From: Mesaphorura yosii | Taxonomy: Eukaryota; Arthropoda; Collembola; Poduromorpha; Tullbergiidae | Reading direction: 5' to 3' | Assembly (NCBI GenBank): GCA_009869945.1 | Contig: WIXG01000112.1 | Span: 124,001 to 188,000 of the forward strand | Length of the DNA stretch: 64,000 nt | In this document: positions 1 to 14,500 of the stretch, piece by piece | Numbering within the stretch: the stretch's first letter is position 1 | Layout of the letters: each line of letters opens with the position of its first letter | Notes under the pieces: generated by a model | The model's input: only the letters and a program-made list of their open reading frames with translations | What the model was told of the DNA's origin: nothing | The model's database searches: none | Program-made: the position numbers and the translations under genes

Positions 1-3000
1 TCGAAAAGCAGGCTGAGTAAAGCAGTATGAATGGGTAGAAAACGATCAAAAGCAATTCTGATACCAAATTTCTATTTCTACTCGAATTACAAATTTCAGA
101 AGCCTGTCTTATTTTTCTACAATTACACACTGCATAATTATTGACATTGCTCGATAGTATCGATTTTCGTCAGAATTTAAATTGCAGTGGAAATATTCTC
201 GTTCCGTTTGCTGAAAAGGAGTTGTGAAAGTGCAAAGGCAAGCAAAGAATTGGTTGGCTGGATGAAAAACCAACCTCATAATTTTTTGCTGTATGCTTGC
301 CTTGCTTTCGCCTTGCGACTGCTGCACTGGAAACAGAAAATACAAAAAAGGCTCAAGAGAAAACTCCAAACATGTCCAAATAATTTTGTGCATTTAAATA
401 AATAATGAATGCTAATTATATAGCAGACAGTTTGACACACGAGTATATCTCATGCCACTGCCACTCGCGATTCGCTGTGCTCTACACTTTGCTGTGCTGA
501 GACAGGAGCAATTATACGCAAAAAGCAGCAGTTATTTGCGGTCATTACCTCGGACGCGGACGGCACAACTGAGAATTAAAAAATGTCCGGGCTTTAAAGT
601 ATTAGAAGTAAGAATTTCAAATGTCACGGCTCAGTCAGTCTCATGAAGTTTGCTCTCTCATTCCCTATTTCATTGTGCATTATGAATGAGCTTCCATTTT
701 GGTCGTGTACTTACGCCTTTTGCCTTTTCCCGAGTCACACAGAGTATCGAATTACGAATAATTACGTATTTACCGGCACAGCACAGAAAATGGCAGAAAC
801 TTTCTGGCCACGCATTCAAATTGCTGATGATGCTTAAATTTAGGAAAAATGTCCGCTTTAAAATGGACGCGTAAAGGCAGACCGGGTCAAGACACACAAG
901 CATTGAAGAAAGTCATGCGTATATATGCTGGGAACCTAAGGAAGAGTCCGCCTCCAGAAACGAAGAAGACTCTGGAACGCCACGATAATGTATGTACGTA
1001 TGGGTAATACTCTGTCTATTAATTTCATTGCATCATACTCCATTTCGTACTTGTATGTATGCGGAACTTAATTAAAAATTTTGCATTAATTTCCTCCTCT
1101 GAAACTGTGCCTCCTTCCACATCTTTTGATACTTGGAGTCTGAGCTTAGAGTTGTGCAATTAAATCCTGCTAGTGCTACTTTTTTACACTCGGGGCTTGC
1201 GATTTGTGATACACTCGAAGAACAAACAGGAAATAGAGAATGGCTAAAATTGCTAAAATCTGAGTCATTCCAAGAACCGAGGCTTATTTATTTGATACCC
1301 GACCGTACATATGAATGCGAATCTATGAACGTAGACTCAATATGTAATTCGAGTCAATTAATTTCTGCTTTGATATTTCTTAGAAGTGTCTTGAAAGCAG
1401 ATTAATTAGGAAAGCCTACACTCTACACAAGTAAATACTGCATGAAACATAAGTTCCAATCAATGATGCGTAAGTACACAAGCTAACGAGGTAAGGAGGT
1501 TCCAAGGAACCTTCTTGTGGGCCTTCAATAACGTGCAGTCTGGATTTCGCGCCAGTGCAGTCTTTGAAAGAAAGCGTAGCAATGAACCGAAATCGCATGC
1601 TTACATCTCGGAATTACTTTTAGTAAAGCGTTAATTTCGTAATTTTTAAGTTTTGTCTATTTAAAGGCCAAGCCACGAGTGGCCCTGCTTTAAGTCGGAC
1701 GGGACGCCGCAAGAAATGCATTAGATTTTGCATTTAACAGTTGATAGAAGAAGTTGATATCGTTGTTCATTAGAAGAACATGTACATGTTTTATGATTGA
1801 GCAATTAACGTGGTGATGATGGTAGTATCACTATCTTACAATAAAAAGAACCAAATATGGATTTTGTCTTGGTTTCATGATAATGATGATGATATCTCGA
1901 ATCGTACAAGTTCCGTCTAGGCGAGCAGCGATTTTAGCGGATATGAAATCGCAAATTGCATTTTAAACGCACGCCTGCTCGTCCCGTATAGCAGAAAGGT
2001 GGCCCGTGGTCAATGCTTAGTCAAGACACTTCTTCGAGACGCTTCGCTCACCTGTGTAAAGTTAAAGTAAACCTGCCAGCAGCCCGGCGATGGCGTTTTC
2101 CTGTCCGTAATTGCAATTCTATATTTATTCAACAGGGCTAGCTCTCATCGCAATAATTACGCACCCGTTACGAGAGTAATTTATTACGCTCATAATTTAA
2201 TTACTTGTTCCTGCTTTAACTTCGCACGCACATTAAGTCCTGCCAACTTCCAATTGATTACTTGAACGGCCCATGAAAGACAGCTTGAGAAATTGAAGTT
2301 GAAGACGCGTAACAAGCCTCCTCAAAGCCAGTAAAATTAATTGCACATTTTTGGCTCGGTATCTCTTCCCTCGTTTGTTCTTGAGAGTACTGAGTACCCG
2401 AGCTTGCTTGCCTTTGTTGACTGACTTGTTCCGTCAAATTACTCATTAAAACGGATTAATTATGGCTGTCAGGAAATTCGTGGAGCGGAGCACGTCTCGT
2501 TTTTAATGAGACTGTGCTGTTTGCTGTAAAAATGGGCTCATCAATAACTTGCTTCGTAACATGACTTTTGTTCGCCTGATGTTTTGCTGTTTGGTGCGAG
2601 TTTGCCTACGTCTTGTCTTACATGGAACCAGTGCAAAGCAAATCTTTAAGCTCAGAGCTCAGACAGAGGCAAAGGCAACGCTCAAGCAACAGCAAAAGCA
2701 AGGCATTGGATTTTTTCTTCGATCCTCCTCTTTCTCGTACAGCTTATATTTATCTCCACCTACACACGACCTGCCTTGCCATGAGACTACAGCAAAGAGG
2801 AAGTAAGGTAAAGTAGCCATAAAAGTGTAACCAATTTCCAAAACCGAAACGAAACCACAAGAATAAGCATGACTTGGCTTGTTTTGGTTCTTTATCGAAG
2901 AATTTCTCGTTCGGCAACGACCTCAAATCGCAGTGACAGTCACAAGTCGCCATTGCCATTTCAAAAGGCAATGATCTGTATCCGATTTTTGATCAACGAA

Positions 3001-6000
3001 CTTTTACATGTATTTTAAAGGCAATCAGCAAGATGCTGCCACTGTATTGGATTGCATTAACCGTAGCTTTTGGTATAAATGCATTTGTTATGGTTTGGTG
3101 TGGAAAGTTGCTTCGGTTCGGTTTGGTTTCGCTGTACGCATTGTGAGAGCAAAACCATAAGATGCCAAGCCATGCCAGGCTGAGATTCATTTGTAATAAG
3201 ATACACTGCGACTGTTTCCCACCGCGAGTCACCACCTCCACGACCGCCAACATAAGTACTCTACTTTCCACTTTGTAGCCGTGTAAGGCAGGGAACAAAT
3301 GTACAAAATGCTTTGCGTACAGCGTAAGTGTAAGATGTTATTCTTAATGACAGCACGACCAACAACAGACCAAAACAACAACAAACGATTCTCGCTCTCA
3401 CGTGCACGCGTGCAGTGCAGTACAGTACAAAAAGATATTTTTGTGGTGTGGAGTTTGCGTTTGTGTTTGTGGGATCATGGGAAAATTTATTCTTAATGGT
3501 TCAGATGCAAGAAATACTCAAAGTTGTAGTTTAAATGTAATGGTTGAAGCGGAAATTAGATCCGCCATTTTTATTTCTGAAAACTCAATGACCTGCCTGG
3601 CCATCGTCAAAGTGTCACTGCTCTGCGTGTGGCTTGTCCTCTTGTCTTTTTGCCGTATTTTTAGGCGTTTAGCATTCATGATCGTTCGAGTGCGACTTCT
3701 GAAGTGGTTAATGGAAGAGTTGCGTAGCTGCTTTAGTCTTTGTTCACAGCACAGCGGCATTTTCATGCTCACGACTCCTTTCTTGTATTGCGTGGAAGGG
3801 ATGAAATGAAGTGCTGCATCCCTAGCGTGAGGAATAAAAGCGGCCCATGTCACGAATGAAAGGGTTGAAGACCAACTGGAGAGAGGGCATTTTCCTGTCA
3901 TGAAATCACGCATCATGCTGTTATGCTCGGCTTCACCAAATGAAATTATTCCAAGCTTGTAAATGAATTACGGGATTTCATAATTTCAAAAAATTCTTGT
4001 CGGTAATCAAGTTGATGAATTATGCAACGGAAATGGGTCAGCAGTCGGCAGTCTGTAGCTGATAAAAATTCTGTTCGTCATATGTGGACAAACTCAATGC
4101 TTTTAAAGTATGTCCGCTGTTTTCTTGTTTCTCGGATTCATACTTGAAGGATTTTATTCCAATATTACGAAAATTCATTTAAGGCTTCTTTGACCTTATC
4201 ACCGTATTTTAAGCATTCTGTGGTCGGCTATGGTCGCCGGGTCGCACTCGCAGTGCAGTAAATTGAGATATTAAGTTAATGACGGGTTTATCGCAAAATT
4301 AAGTTGTTGTCAAGTATTTACGTACCAGTCAGACAATGAGATCGTATCATTATTGTCAACAATGGGATGCACAGCGCATGCGCAGTTTGCGTGCGTGATT
4401 CATGAATCATGATTTCACGTTCTCATAAGTCCAAGTCATAAGCACGGACAGGGCAGTGAAGCTTCTGAACGTTGAACTCAATCCGCGTCCGCCGCGTAGC
4501 ATATCATTATTATTCCCGCATCGTTATTATTTTAATTTTGTAAATTAAGTTATTTTGTAGAAAAATACTTGATGCAAGCTAATTCAGTAATGTCCTGTCC
4601 TCGCGCACCGTCATCATAACACATTATCATGAGAAATTACAAGTGGCTAATGGGTGGTTTTACTCATCAAAATGCACGCAAACTGATTTTAAATATTTCA
4701 TCACTCGCAGCGTGTGCTTGCAGTCTACGTAGGTAATAAGTATTTTTTATGCATGTCCACTTCATTTTACGGTTCGCGTCCCGTACGCAATTAAAAATGC
4801 ACAGGCCGCTTGCTTTCCTTGGAATAGAATTATGAGGGTTGAGACGCGAGGGCGTGTTTAGGTTTCATGCACTCGTTTATCGTTTATGAATTGTAATTGT
4901 AGTCTATCGTAGTCTCATCATATTAACATCATCGTGATCGTGAGATATCGGATTTCGCGTCCGCATCTCGTGTGAATGTGCAGGCACAAAATTGAAATAC
5001 GTTTCAATGCAGTACGTTCTGCCTCTACACGAATCACTAATCTCAACAGAGCTAGTGGCCAGCGGCTAGCAAACGTAAATGCAGTGCAGGTGAGATATGA
5101 ATTAAGTTCGTTGCGTTCGTACAAGAAACTTGTGTGCAAGATGCTAAAGTCGTAACTCGTAAATGAGACCGTACAAGGGTCCTGCCCGAAATCAGGTGCG
5201 CTGATGAGTCTTAATTTAAGGGCGCAAACACTTATCTCAAGAAATCTTTGCACGCCATTCGCATTAGCCGGTTAATGAAGCGGCGTGAACTGAGAATTCG
5301 ACCTCCGCCGGTCCGATCTGGTCTGACCGTTGATTAAACTTGACATCCACACTCACGTTGTAATTGTCTCACATTTCTGTGTGGCGGACGATGGCCCAGT
5401 CAAATGCTGCAGTAATTTTCATACGCTTTCGCATCGCTTGCTTCGCTTCATAGAGCTCCAGTTTCGAGGTTCGGTTTCAGGATCTGTATGAATAACATTG
5501 CAGTCAAGCTGCAGTCGCAGTCGTAGTCGTAGTCTGACCATCTGTTATTTTCTCGCTTGCACCGTGCATGCTGCATGCTGCGTGCTATGCAAATGAGCTC
5601 ACATTTTTTTTACTTTTTCGGATTTTTATTTTCTCTGAAAAGAACGGCGAACTGGAATCCGTTAAAAATTCTCGGAGCTACGCGCCTTACTAAAGAGTGT
5701 GGTTTATTCGCTGCAAGTTCGAATATGCGATACAATGCAAATGTAATTACATAAAACATAGCCTGGCCTGTTCCAAACTCCAGCAATGCAGCACCGAGTA
5801 AAGTACCTAAAATATGCTTGTATGTATCCAGGAAGCGAAGGAACGCATTGCGTAATGAGCATTTCGTATTCCTAATCACAATTGTCAGGTACTTTGAATA
5901 GGGAATTTTTTTCCGGAGAAAACTCTGTAAAAATGTGATTTTTTGCAAGTGTCTGCTGACCCGGCATTATCTCTCATTCAAAAGAAAGTGAAAAATGCGA

Positions 6001-8429
6001 TTTTTTCTTGGGTGCATAAAAGTTCCTTTGATGTTGATGCGTAGTTTACATAAAATACTCATGCATATGCATGAGCGCATTATTATGATATTATTATTAA
6101 GAAAGGGTTAAATTATTTGTGTAGAGTGTCAATGGCTTGGCTGGATGGATTGTAGGACAAGCATAAAGCAAAGGGTCCACGTACACCAAAGGAGGGGAGG
6201 ACTTGAGTAGGCTCAGACTCATTCTTATGCACGTCTCATCTTCACATTTTAACTTCCTCTTCCTAGTTCGCAGTTTCTTTCAGTGAGCCGAGCTCTCTTG
6301 GACTCGAAGCATTCAATTTGTCTTTATTTTCCTCATCCGATGGTCCTTTGCTAATGCCTTTACTCAAATCTGCTCTTTTTCTTGATGTACGCGAATTTGG
6401 TCTCGCGACCGTTGACTCGACTTGAGCCCCGACGTGAGAGACTGGCTCGAACATAATTTGAGCCCAGAATAATTTAAAATCCTTCAGATTTGATCCTGAC
6501 TCGAAAAATGTGCACAGAAACTGTGAAAGCAAGATGCTGATTCATTCCCGAATTGTAATTTAAATTTTTATTCGGTTTAATTAGTATTTCATTGTAATTT
6601 TCTGTGGACGGAGGAAACCTGGTGCTCGTCGCCTAGAAATGCATCTTGGTCGATCTTACATCACCACGCACGCATATGCATAATGAGTAATGAGTATTAT
6701 GAAAATGATGAGGATGATGACGAAGATGAGATGACTTTTTTACTTTGTTCAAATTCAATTTAGTTGGTACTTAAAGGTTAGGATCATCGCCATCACAGCG
6801 CAGCGGCCGGCGACGACGCTGAACCACAATGCAGTGCAGGAGAAAAAAAGAAATTAATTCTTTCGTCATCCTTTGAGAAGTTCGGGCAGAGAGCACAAAA
6901 TTAAATTGCCTTTCGCGTTTCTTGCACGGAAAATGAACAAAAGATGCTGAAAGCTGGAGTACTGGGCCAGAATAAGGCACGATACGCTTTTTCTTGGTAC
7001 TGGCACTCATAAATTCGTTCGTTGATATTCTTAAAAGTTCATGCATCAGGCCACGAAGGCAAAAATCTGCATACTACATGCATGATTCTTGCTTAAGAAG
7101 CATCATAAACTTAATTTAACGAGTGCATTAAGCGCATAAGCACCTCAGCAGCACTTGACAACAAAGGTCTCAATAAAATCAATTGACACCTCGGCATATA
7201 TGCACGCACTGAAGTGTTGGGCTATTGAAAGAAATCAATAGCTCGATAAAATTGGTGTATTGATAAAATTTACCACAAAACATAACACACAACACGTCAT
7301 TGACAGCGGCTCGCAGAAGGGTTCACGCGGTTCGGCTCGTTCTGTTCAGACAAATTCAATCGGTGAGCATTGAATATGAAATGAGGAGGACCTTTGCTAA
7401 CCTGCATCGTGTTACGCGTTTAAGCGATTTTCAGTGCTGTACGATTCACGTACGAAGCTTCCACGGAATTGTTGGCGATGAGCGTAAGCGTAAGTGACGA
7501 GGATGCATGTTGCGACGCATTATTGGGATAAAAATGAATAAGTTATAATGCATTTAATGCAAAGAGCAGAGGGTTTAAAGGGGATCATCAGCTCATCATC
7601 ATCTGAACTGAAACCATTTACGTCTACGTAAGAGTAAGTGCATGTTGCATATTGCATGCAAGTTCAGGTATACACGCAGTTACGCATTTAATACATTTTA
7701 GTGCACGTATTACAATTATGCCAATGCCGATGCAGCAATGCCAACGTCCAGTGCTTTATAAAAATGCTGTCTGCAATGAAATGCATGTAACTAAACTAAA
7801 GTGCGTACGCGTACTTGCTTAAGGCGGAGACAAACTACCAAGGGGTTTGCGTAATACTTTAAGCACAGCACAAGGCTACAGCGTACGTGTATGTACATTT
7901 TTCCGGGAGTAGCGAAAGAAAAATCTCATCCTTTCCTACAAACTACAATTTACACACCGTACGTATGAGTACGAGCTTCTTACTTCTTCACCCCGTAAAA
8001 ATCTCAATTTTTTCTCCGCACTTTTATTCAGACGTGGCTCAAAGAGAAACTTTTATAATCAAGCCACATTTTTTCCAGCTTCGTCCTTTCTTTCGTTAAT
8101 AATCGCCCAGTCTTTCCGAACGCAGGCAGCACGACGCTCCGGCCTCGCTATTCAGAGTGGGCATTTTTATACCTGGAAACCGGTTTTCAATTTCCCATTT
8201 TTTGTTTCCATTTCTTTACCTTTCCCTATGCAAATTAGGGAGTCCACCACTGTCCATTCTTTGGACCCAGAATAGAAAAATAGCGAATCTCCCCTCCTTA
8301 AAAGTACAGGACGAAGTGCAAAGTGAAGTGAAATTTGAGAAAAAATCTACGCTTAAGAGACCTTTGTTTGTTTTTCTTAAAAATGTGCATTATTTGTGTA
8401 CCGACGATTTAATTGGAAAACACACGAAC
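1..8429. other. non-coding DNA upstream of the dati-like gene
   Basis: Open frames here are all under about 145 codons, unrelated to families I know, and mostly overlap on both strands. I see no tRNA, rRNA, transposase or reverse transcriptase. Minor features are short GAT-type repeats near 1877-1892 and 6705-6735, a GTCGYA-type repeat at 5511-5535, and several TGCAT/ATGCAAAT words. It could be intergenic, a far-upstream 5' intron, or regulatory DNA. Confidence 0.6.
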
Positions 8430-8638
8430 AGAAAAGAAGAGTGGACAGACAAAGCACGCGAAGGCTCTACGTCCAGCGAGCCAGCCGCCCTGCATGCATG
8501 CAAATGCGCGAGTGAGAAAGACAGACGGACCGGCGGACGAACGAGTGATTTGTTTATGCTCGAGTGTCAGTCTGGTGACAAGCACTCCTGAAGTACTTTC
8601 CCATTGTACTTGTTCTTGTCCTGCTCCCTGTGCAAGTC
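8430..8638 (+). other. candidate non-coding first exon upstream of the dati-like gene
   Basis: This block is locally CpG-rich (about a dozen CpGs in 100 bp near 8455-8555), unlike the surrounding AT-rich DNA. It has an initiator-like TCAGTC at 8567 and ends at a consensus-like donor GTAAGT at 8639. A TTTAG acceptor lies at 10683-10687, immediately upstream of the dati-like ATG. The combination would fit a spliced 5'UTR. Overlapping open frames on both strands here match nothing I know. No transcript evidence is available from sequence alone. Confidence 0.25.
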
Positions 8639-8644
8639 GTAAGT

Positions 8645-10539
8645 GACCATTCATTATCGCACTTGGCGTCCATTTGTTTATGCTTATGCACTTACACGCT
8701 AGCTGTAATGGAAATGGAAATAATTGCTTAATCAAAATTCAATACGCGACGCATCACATCACGTTGGTGTATCATTTTAATAATGCCGAGGTTCCGTTTC
8801 GTGACATTTGTCAAGCTGATTGAATCTCTTATTTTGATGCTCCTTTCCTGTCTCGTCCGTTGTGTTTTGTGCACGTATTCGGCAAGGTTTCAATTACAGA
8901 ATTACAGCGTGGACGTGGACCACATGCCACTGTATGTTTCAATTGAAAAAACAAACAATATGATTGAATATCCACTTATTTGACCCTTGCATGGTACTTT
9001 GCTTGGACCTTCTGCCAGCAGAGACCAACTTGCAATTAAAATAATTCCCAATTACAGAGAATTGAGAATCATAGTTGTGTTTGTGCCCAGAATGAGAATG
9101 GAAGCAGAGGTTAAACGCAGGCAGTCAGGCGGTGGGCAGCTACGCACGTACTTCATCGCTGTTACCGTTTTTACGAGTTTCCTCTTGACTTCCGACGATG
9201 ATGAGATATTTAGCATTTATCCAAACCAAGTCGGGTTGCTCATATTTTCACATTTGTAAACGTAAATGAAAAAATTCGTTCGCAGGTTGTCTCTTATCTC
9301 ATTCTTGAACGTTCAGACAAATTAAGACTCGTACTCGTACTTCGTATTATTTGTTCTGGAATAATTTCAGTCATGCAATCCTACCTGACATCCGGCTGGA
9401 GCACAGCATAAAATGTAAAATCTCAGGTGCACATTGACTTGACTTACGCATTTCGCATTTGGCAGGGTTAATTAGCGAAAATTGGGCGCGACGCGCGAGG
9501 AAAAGAATTATTATCGAAGGTTGAACAAACTGCTGAGTTTCACGTTCAAAGGTTAGCTGTGCGTTTTAAGGATGCTCACATGATTGAACTCATTTTTACC
9601 GCATCGTCGTTTTATGACTTGAGTTTGTAAGTTAATTGCGGCTTGGACGGTCAGAAACTCAGAAACCCACGTCGAGTCGGTCGGTCTTTCTCACGAATTC
9701 TTGGCTAGGCAAGCGGGCTATAAAGTGAATTCCTGTCCGAGCAAATAAATTTGCCAGTTAATTAGCGACCAGTTTCCAAATCTCTGGGTACAATTTCTTT
9801 GTTTTCTCGTTCTTGAGTAGCGTTTTGAGGGCGGTTCAATTCTCGTTTACTCGTTGTGAAAGGTTAAAAATGTAAACAGCAGCACCATTAGGCGTCGTGT
9901 CTCGTGTATTTTATACTTAACGTTTAAGCAGACTTTCTCCTTCCCTTTCCATGTAAAGCTCGCTACAGCCCTGCATCGCCCTGGCCTGGCTTGGCTCCTT
10001 CCTCACTCGGTTCCGTCTTTTCGTTATGTACTTTTCTCGGTTCTTTTCTCCACTTTGCTGCTCCTGCCTTTGCATTGCCTTTGCCAAGCAACGACTACGA
10101 GCGCAACTCGAACTCGACTGCGAACCTCTTTCTCTTACGGCTCTTATGTGCTGCAATACACAGAACTCTTATTCCCATTTTTACGGGTTGAAGGGAGATT
10201 CTTGAGGAAAAAGCTGCTTTACTTGGCAACGCAAGGCCAGGCAAGGTTGGCAGTTGGCAGCGCCTGCTATTCAACGTACAGCCATACCACGGCGAAAGCA
10301 AAAGCCTTAGCATTAGACATTAGCCAAGTTTTTCGGAGAGAATGGCCTGTGTTGTTTCTTTCCGACTCTCACCCGCCGTTCGCATTCTCCGCCTAGCCCA
10401 CCACCTTAAAAATATTCATTTTCTCCGAAAAAGCTGGGCGAAAGGCGAACGGCGAAAGCGGGTTTGAGTACAAGACGAAACACATTCTTCGTTCGCTCTT
10501 TCACTTTTCCTCAAATTCTTCACCGATTCACATCGCTCC
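8645..10539. other. non-coding DNA between candidate first exon and dati-like exon 1
   Basis: No convincing coding region. Frames on both strands near 9.9-10.4 kb overlap each other and have no recognisable domain. Short GGCAAGG/GCCAGGCC-type words occur near 10.23-10.25 kb. If the candidate first exon is real, this is its intron. Confidence 0.5.
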
Positions 10540-10696
10540 TTTTTTCGAGTCTCAATTCAGTGCGTTCAATTTGACGTTTCTCAGTTTGCCCCCCTAAACA
10601 CAAACCACAGACCAGTTTAACATTTACGATTACCGATTTCACGAATCACGAGTTTTCTGTTTTCTCAACAACTTCTGCAAAGTTTAGTGCCCACAA
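10540..10696 (+). promoter_or_regulatory. dati: candidate proximal promoter and 5'UTR of the dati-like gene
   Basis: Two arthropod initiator-like TCAGT motifs occur, at 10557 and 10581 (TCAGTT). An AGACC at 10609 resembles a downstream promoter element, but lies one base off the strict +28 spacing from the second initiator. No TATA box is seen at the expected place. Alternatively, a pyrimidine-rich tract ending in TTTAG at 10683-10687 could be a splice acceptor just before the start codon, making this intronic. Confidence 0.25.
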
Positions 10697-11599
10697 ATGA
10701 AAGAGCTCAAGGGTCAAGTTCTGAGCTCGATGCAACTGCATCCGCTGCTCGCGTTGGCCAGCAATGGGCTGATCAGTGCGGCTGCAGGTGGCAATAACGG
10801 AGGCGGCATTTCCTTGGGCCAGAACTCCAATCTCACGATAATTCCCTCTTCCGCGTCGTCCACAGCTGTTTCTTCGTCGTCTTCGTCGCTGACCATCTCC
10901 GGGCCAAACGGAGCGTCGCTGCTTCCGAGCGGACTCAGCGTGACCATCACACCAGCCTCCTCAACCCACTCGCACTCCAACCGCTCCAGCCCGAGTACAG
11001 CCACAAGCGCCCATACTCATAACAACAATAACCACAGCACTCACAAGTCGAGCAGCAGCCACAAATTCGAGCCGCCAAGTTCGCCAATGTCACCAACGAC
11101 GAGTGTGACCTCAAACTCGGCGTCGGCGCTGAGTCCGCAAGCGATGAGCAATCTGCAGCAGCAACAGCTTCGTGCCCTCGCGACAGGGCTCACCGTCAGC
11201 CTCCAGTCGGTTGCCAACCAGCTGAACGCGGCGCAATCAGCAAATTCGGCTGCGTCAGCAGCGGCTCTTAATCAGGCATCGCTCGTCGCGGCGGCCTCGA
11301 AACTGATGGACGTCAATCCGATCGACGACCTCGTCATGCAAGAAATCACGTCGCGACTCTTTAAAATGAACCAAGAAATCTGGCAGCAAGCGGCGGCTGC
11401 TGCGGCCGCCAGCAGCAATTCAAGCAATGATCGTGGGAATTCGAGCGGCTCCAATTCGGGAGGTGGTGGCCATGGCTCGTCGTCCGCAGCGGCAGCGGCA
11501 GCTGCTGCTGCCTCCCACCATCAACAAGCTCGTGAACAGCAACAGCACGTGAACGAAATCAAGCTGGCAGAGAAATTGGTCAATGAACTGGCGTTACAG
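10697..11599 (+). CDS. dati: dati-like coding exon 1: low-complexity N-terminus (residues 1-301)
   Basis: The start ATG at 10697 is supported by an in-frame TAG at 10685, so no longer in-frame start exists unless the 5'UTR is spliced. The next in-frame Met is M12. The exon encodes 301 residues: a short hydrophobic start (LHPLLALASNGL), Gly/Asn-rich and Ser-rich stretches, a His/Asn/Ser-rich segment, and Ala runs. Two parts look structured: residues about 204-229 (MDVNPIDD...QEIW), a likely amphipathic helix, and residues about 280-301 (NEIKLAEKLVNELALQ) at the exon end. Base composition is GC-richer than the flanks, as expected for coding DNA. The exon ends in CAG before a gtcagg donor at 11600, phase 0. 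Reading through the donor gives a 333-aa frame whose tail (RIRIAHKG...) is non-conserved in appearance, so I stop at the splice site. Confidence 0.85.
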
Positions 11600-14500
11600 G
11601 TCAGGATAAGAATTGCTCACAAAGGATCTCGATGTCGTGTTGCGTTTTTCGTATTGTGGATTATGAATTCTTTTTTGGTTTTATTTCTGTTATGTTAGCT
11701 TGAATGACATTTTGTATAATTTATCAATTTCTAATTTATAGTTTACGCTAATAAAAATGGTGTGCACACATTTTTATACACTCTACAAGTTTTTGCGATT
11801 TGATTTGAGAGTTCCCACTTGTGTTCTGAATTGCTGATAGCTGCTTTTTTTGTCAGTGCACGTCAATATTGCTTCAAAGCGCGTAGGCAATTGGTTCCGT
11901 TCTTTGGTTTAATTTAATTTAGACGGCTCATAATGTAGTCAAGTCTAAACTGCACTCCACAACACACAATAACAGTTGTTCGCACCAAAACTTCAAAATA
12001 CTGAAGTACCCAAGAAAATTTACTGACAGAGGAAAAGCGGTATCAATTGACACATTTTGAGATCGGAGGAAGAGAACTGTAAGGTGTAAAATGTAAAGAG
12101 ATATTATGTGCTATAAAATTAATGACGAGAAAGGTGTGCTTGAAAAAAGTCGACCGAGATGAGACATGAATTTGTAATGAGAAATTATACACGATGCACG
12201 AATTATTGGTCCCAAAGACAAAGGCTCCCGTTCCCGAGCACCTTCTGTCTGTCTGCTCTATTTAAGCGGAAATAAGAAATTGGAATTGTTTTCACGAACG
12301 CTTGTGAATTTTTCCTCGTTCGTGTTCCTCGCTTTCTGGTTCAGGTTTTGGGGAGAAAATGCATGTAGTCGAGTCGTAAACTAAGCGCGTTTCGTTCGTC
12401 GGTCCGGCGGCGGAAGGCTGAAGCAGTCAGTCCACTTCCTCTCCGATAATTGAGCTCGAAAACAATGCGTGGACAGTCCTGCCGTTGCCGCGTCGTAGGA
12501 GTTTTGCTTAGTCAAAGCTGTAGGAAACGCAGTGCACAGGAACAGAGTATAAAGATGACATCGCACGTACCGACATACGGGTTGATAGCATGGACCACGT
12601 CCAGCCTGGCAATCTGGCCAGCCGTGCATAGGCAAAATGCAATGCAATACATACCTTTCAGATTTGTAGTAATAAAACTCGTATTTGTATAAGGACCTTG
12701 TTTGTTTGTTGTTGGCTGTTATGAGCAGAGCACCAGGCCAGGGGTCCAGTTTCCAAACTTTGGTCGAGCGCTGCTGGTGCAGGCCGTGTTCCGTGTAATC
12801 TTTGTGTTAGGTACACACGCAACACCGCACTGAATAAAAGGGAAATGTGAGACTTGGCATAGTTTTAGGTGCTCTGCCTCGCATTCGCATCACATGCGAT
12901 GCTTATCAATTTATTGGACACTGTTGAAGAAATGATGTGATAGGTCCCATTCATAAATCCAGAGAACCGTCGGCGGGTGTTTACATTTCTCGCTTCGATC
13001 CGCTGACCAGACCGGCGTGAAATATTTCTGTGTCATGTTCGTGTCGTGTCGACAAAGTTAAGGTCGAGCAACCTTACGATTTCGCATTGTTTCTCATTAA
13101 TGCGTGAATCATTTTCGTGAATTGAGTGATTTTGTGTTTCGTGCTGATTAGAAAGAAATTCATATTCGATTCAAATGGGGATTTTTACAATGTTGCGTAA
13201 AAGGTAAGCAAGCAATCCATGGCTTCGTACTTTCGCATGCGGAGTTCAATTGAACAAAGTCGAGAAACATACTTAATCTTGTAAGGCTAACCACTGTACT
13301 GTGGTCCTGGTGAAAGTTTGAGAGAAGCCAAGACAGCGTGTCGTAGCGGCCAACTCGTGAATTTCCTTTGCGTCTTTCACCCCTCGCTCAGCTTGCAGTG
13401 CAGTACAATCACAGAGAAAGCTTCTTTTCGAGAGGGAAAGTGGGAAGAAAGATGCGAGTGCACCTCACCACTTTCACATCTCAGACGTTAGAGGGAATTT
13501 CTTGAATCCCACTTTTATAGTGCATAGTGTAGAGAGATCGTGTCTTGGTTGGAACGGTCCTGACGCGAACTTTCTCTTTCTTATCCGCACGTTGTGGCCA
13601 TGCGCCAACGTTGCACAAATTCTTTTGCACTGTTTTTGAACTCATCAAAGTTTGAATTCTGATTCTGAAAGGTGATCACAAAAATACAAACGAAAGCACA
13701 GAAGTATTTTGTAATTAGTAATTAGTCGGCACAGATTTTATTGACAATCAATCGAGATTTTTCTTATTGTTATTAATAAGCGACTCAGTTCGCCCAACCT
13801 TCAAAACCTGTTGTGATAAAGTAAATCGAGTTCCTACTAACAAATTCAGTTCCTAATTTAATAATATATTGGGTATCGATTACACAATCACAGTAATAAG
13901 AAATTAGTAACTAATCAATTAATCAAATTATTATGAAGCTAACCACCACATAGTAAAAATACGCTTACGAGTTGGGGGTGCGCGGGTCGACCAACAGGTG
14001 AGAATATTCGTTCTCATTGCATAAAAGAAATTGACAGACAGGAATGGACAATCTGGACTTGGACTTGGGAATTAAATTCTGACATTTATGCGCATGTTTC
14101 GATTGCTCTGTGACATGAACATGACTGCTGTCTGTCTGATTGCGTGAGAGCTTACAATAAATACGACTGACTACTGCGTCCGTCTACTGAGAAAACTCGG
14201 ACCCCAAATCGAGACGATACGAGTAAAGTGACGGACGGTGTTTTGATAGCCAAGTGATTGATTGTGTAGCTTCTTGTCATGTTGTCAGGCACCGACCGTA
14301 CATACTTGACTGCGTGAGGCAGGATGTAGCTTACAAATTTCCGAATTTGAATGACTTTTGATCACGCAATTTCATTGTACGTACATGGAAAATGTGAATA
14401 CGAGATTAGGCAACAATTTTCTATTGTTTTTTTATTACCGACGACGACTTCAGGACACACTTGAGACTTAATGCCTGTTGAAACTGACGATGTAAGAAAG

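Noticed and set aside
1133-1405. 90-codon frame on the + strand with a protein-like sequence
   Set aside because: It begins from a non-ATG codon, has no recognisable family and no clear splice partners; too weak to call a gene.
11600-11698. Extension of exon 1 past the gtcagg donor to a stop
   Set aside because: The extra 32 residues look like translated intron, and the phase-0 junction to exon 2 restores the polyQ and zinc-finger reading frame.
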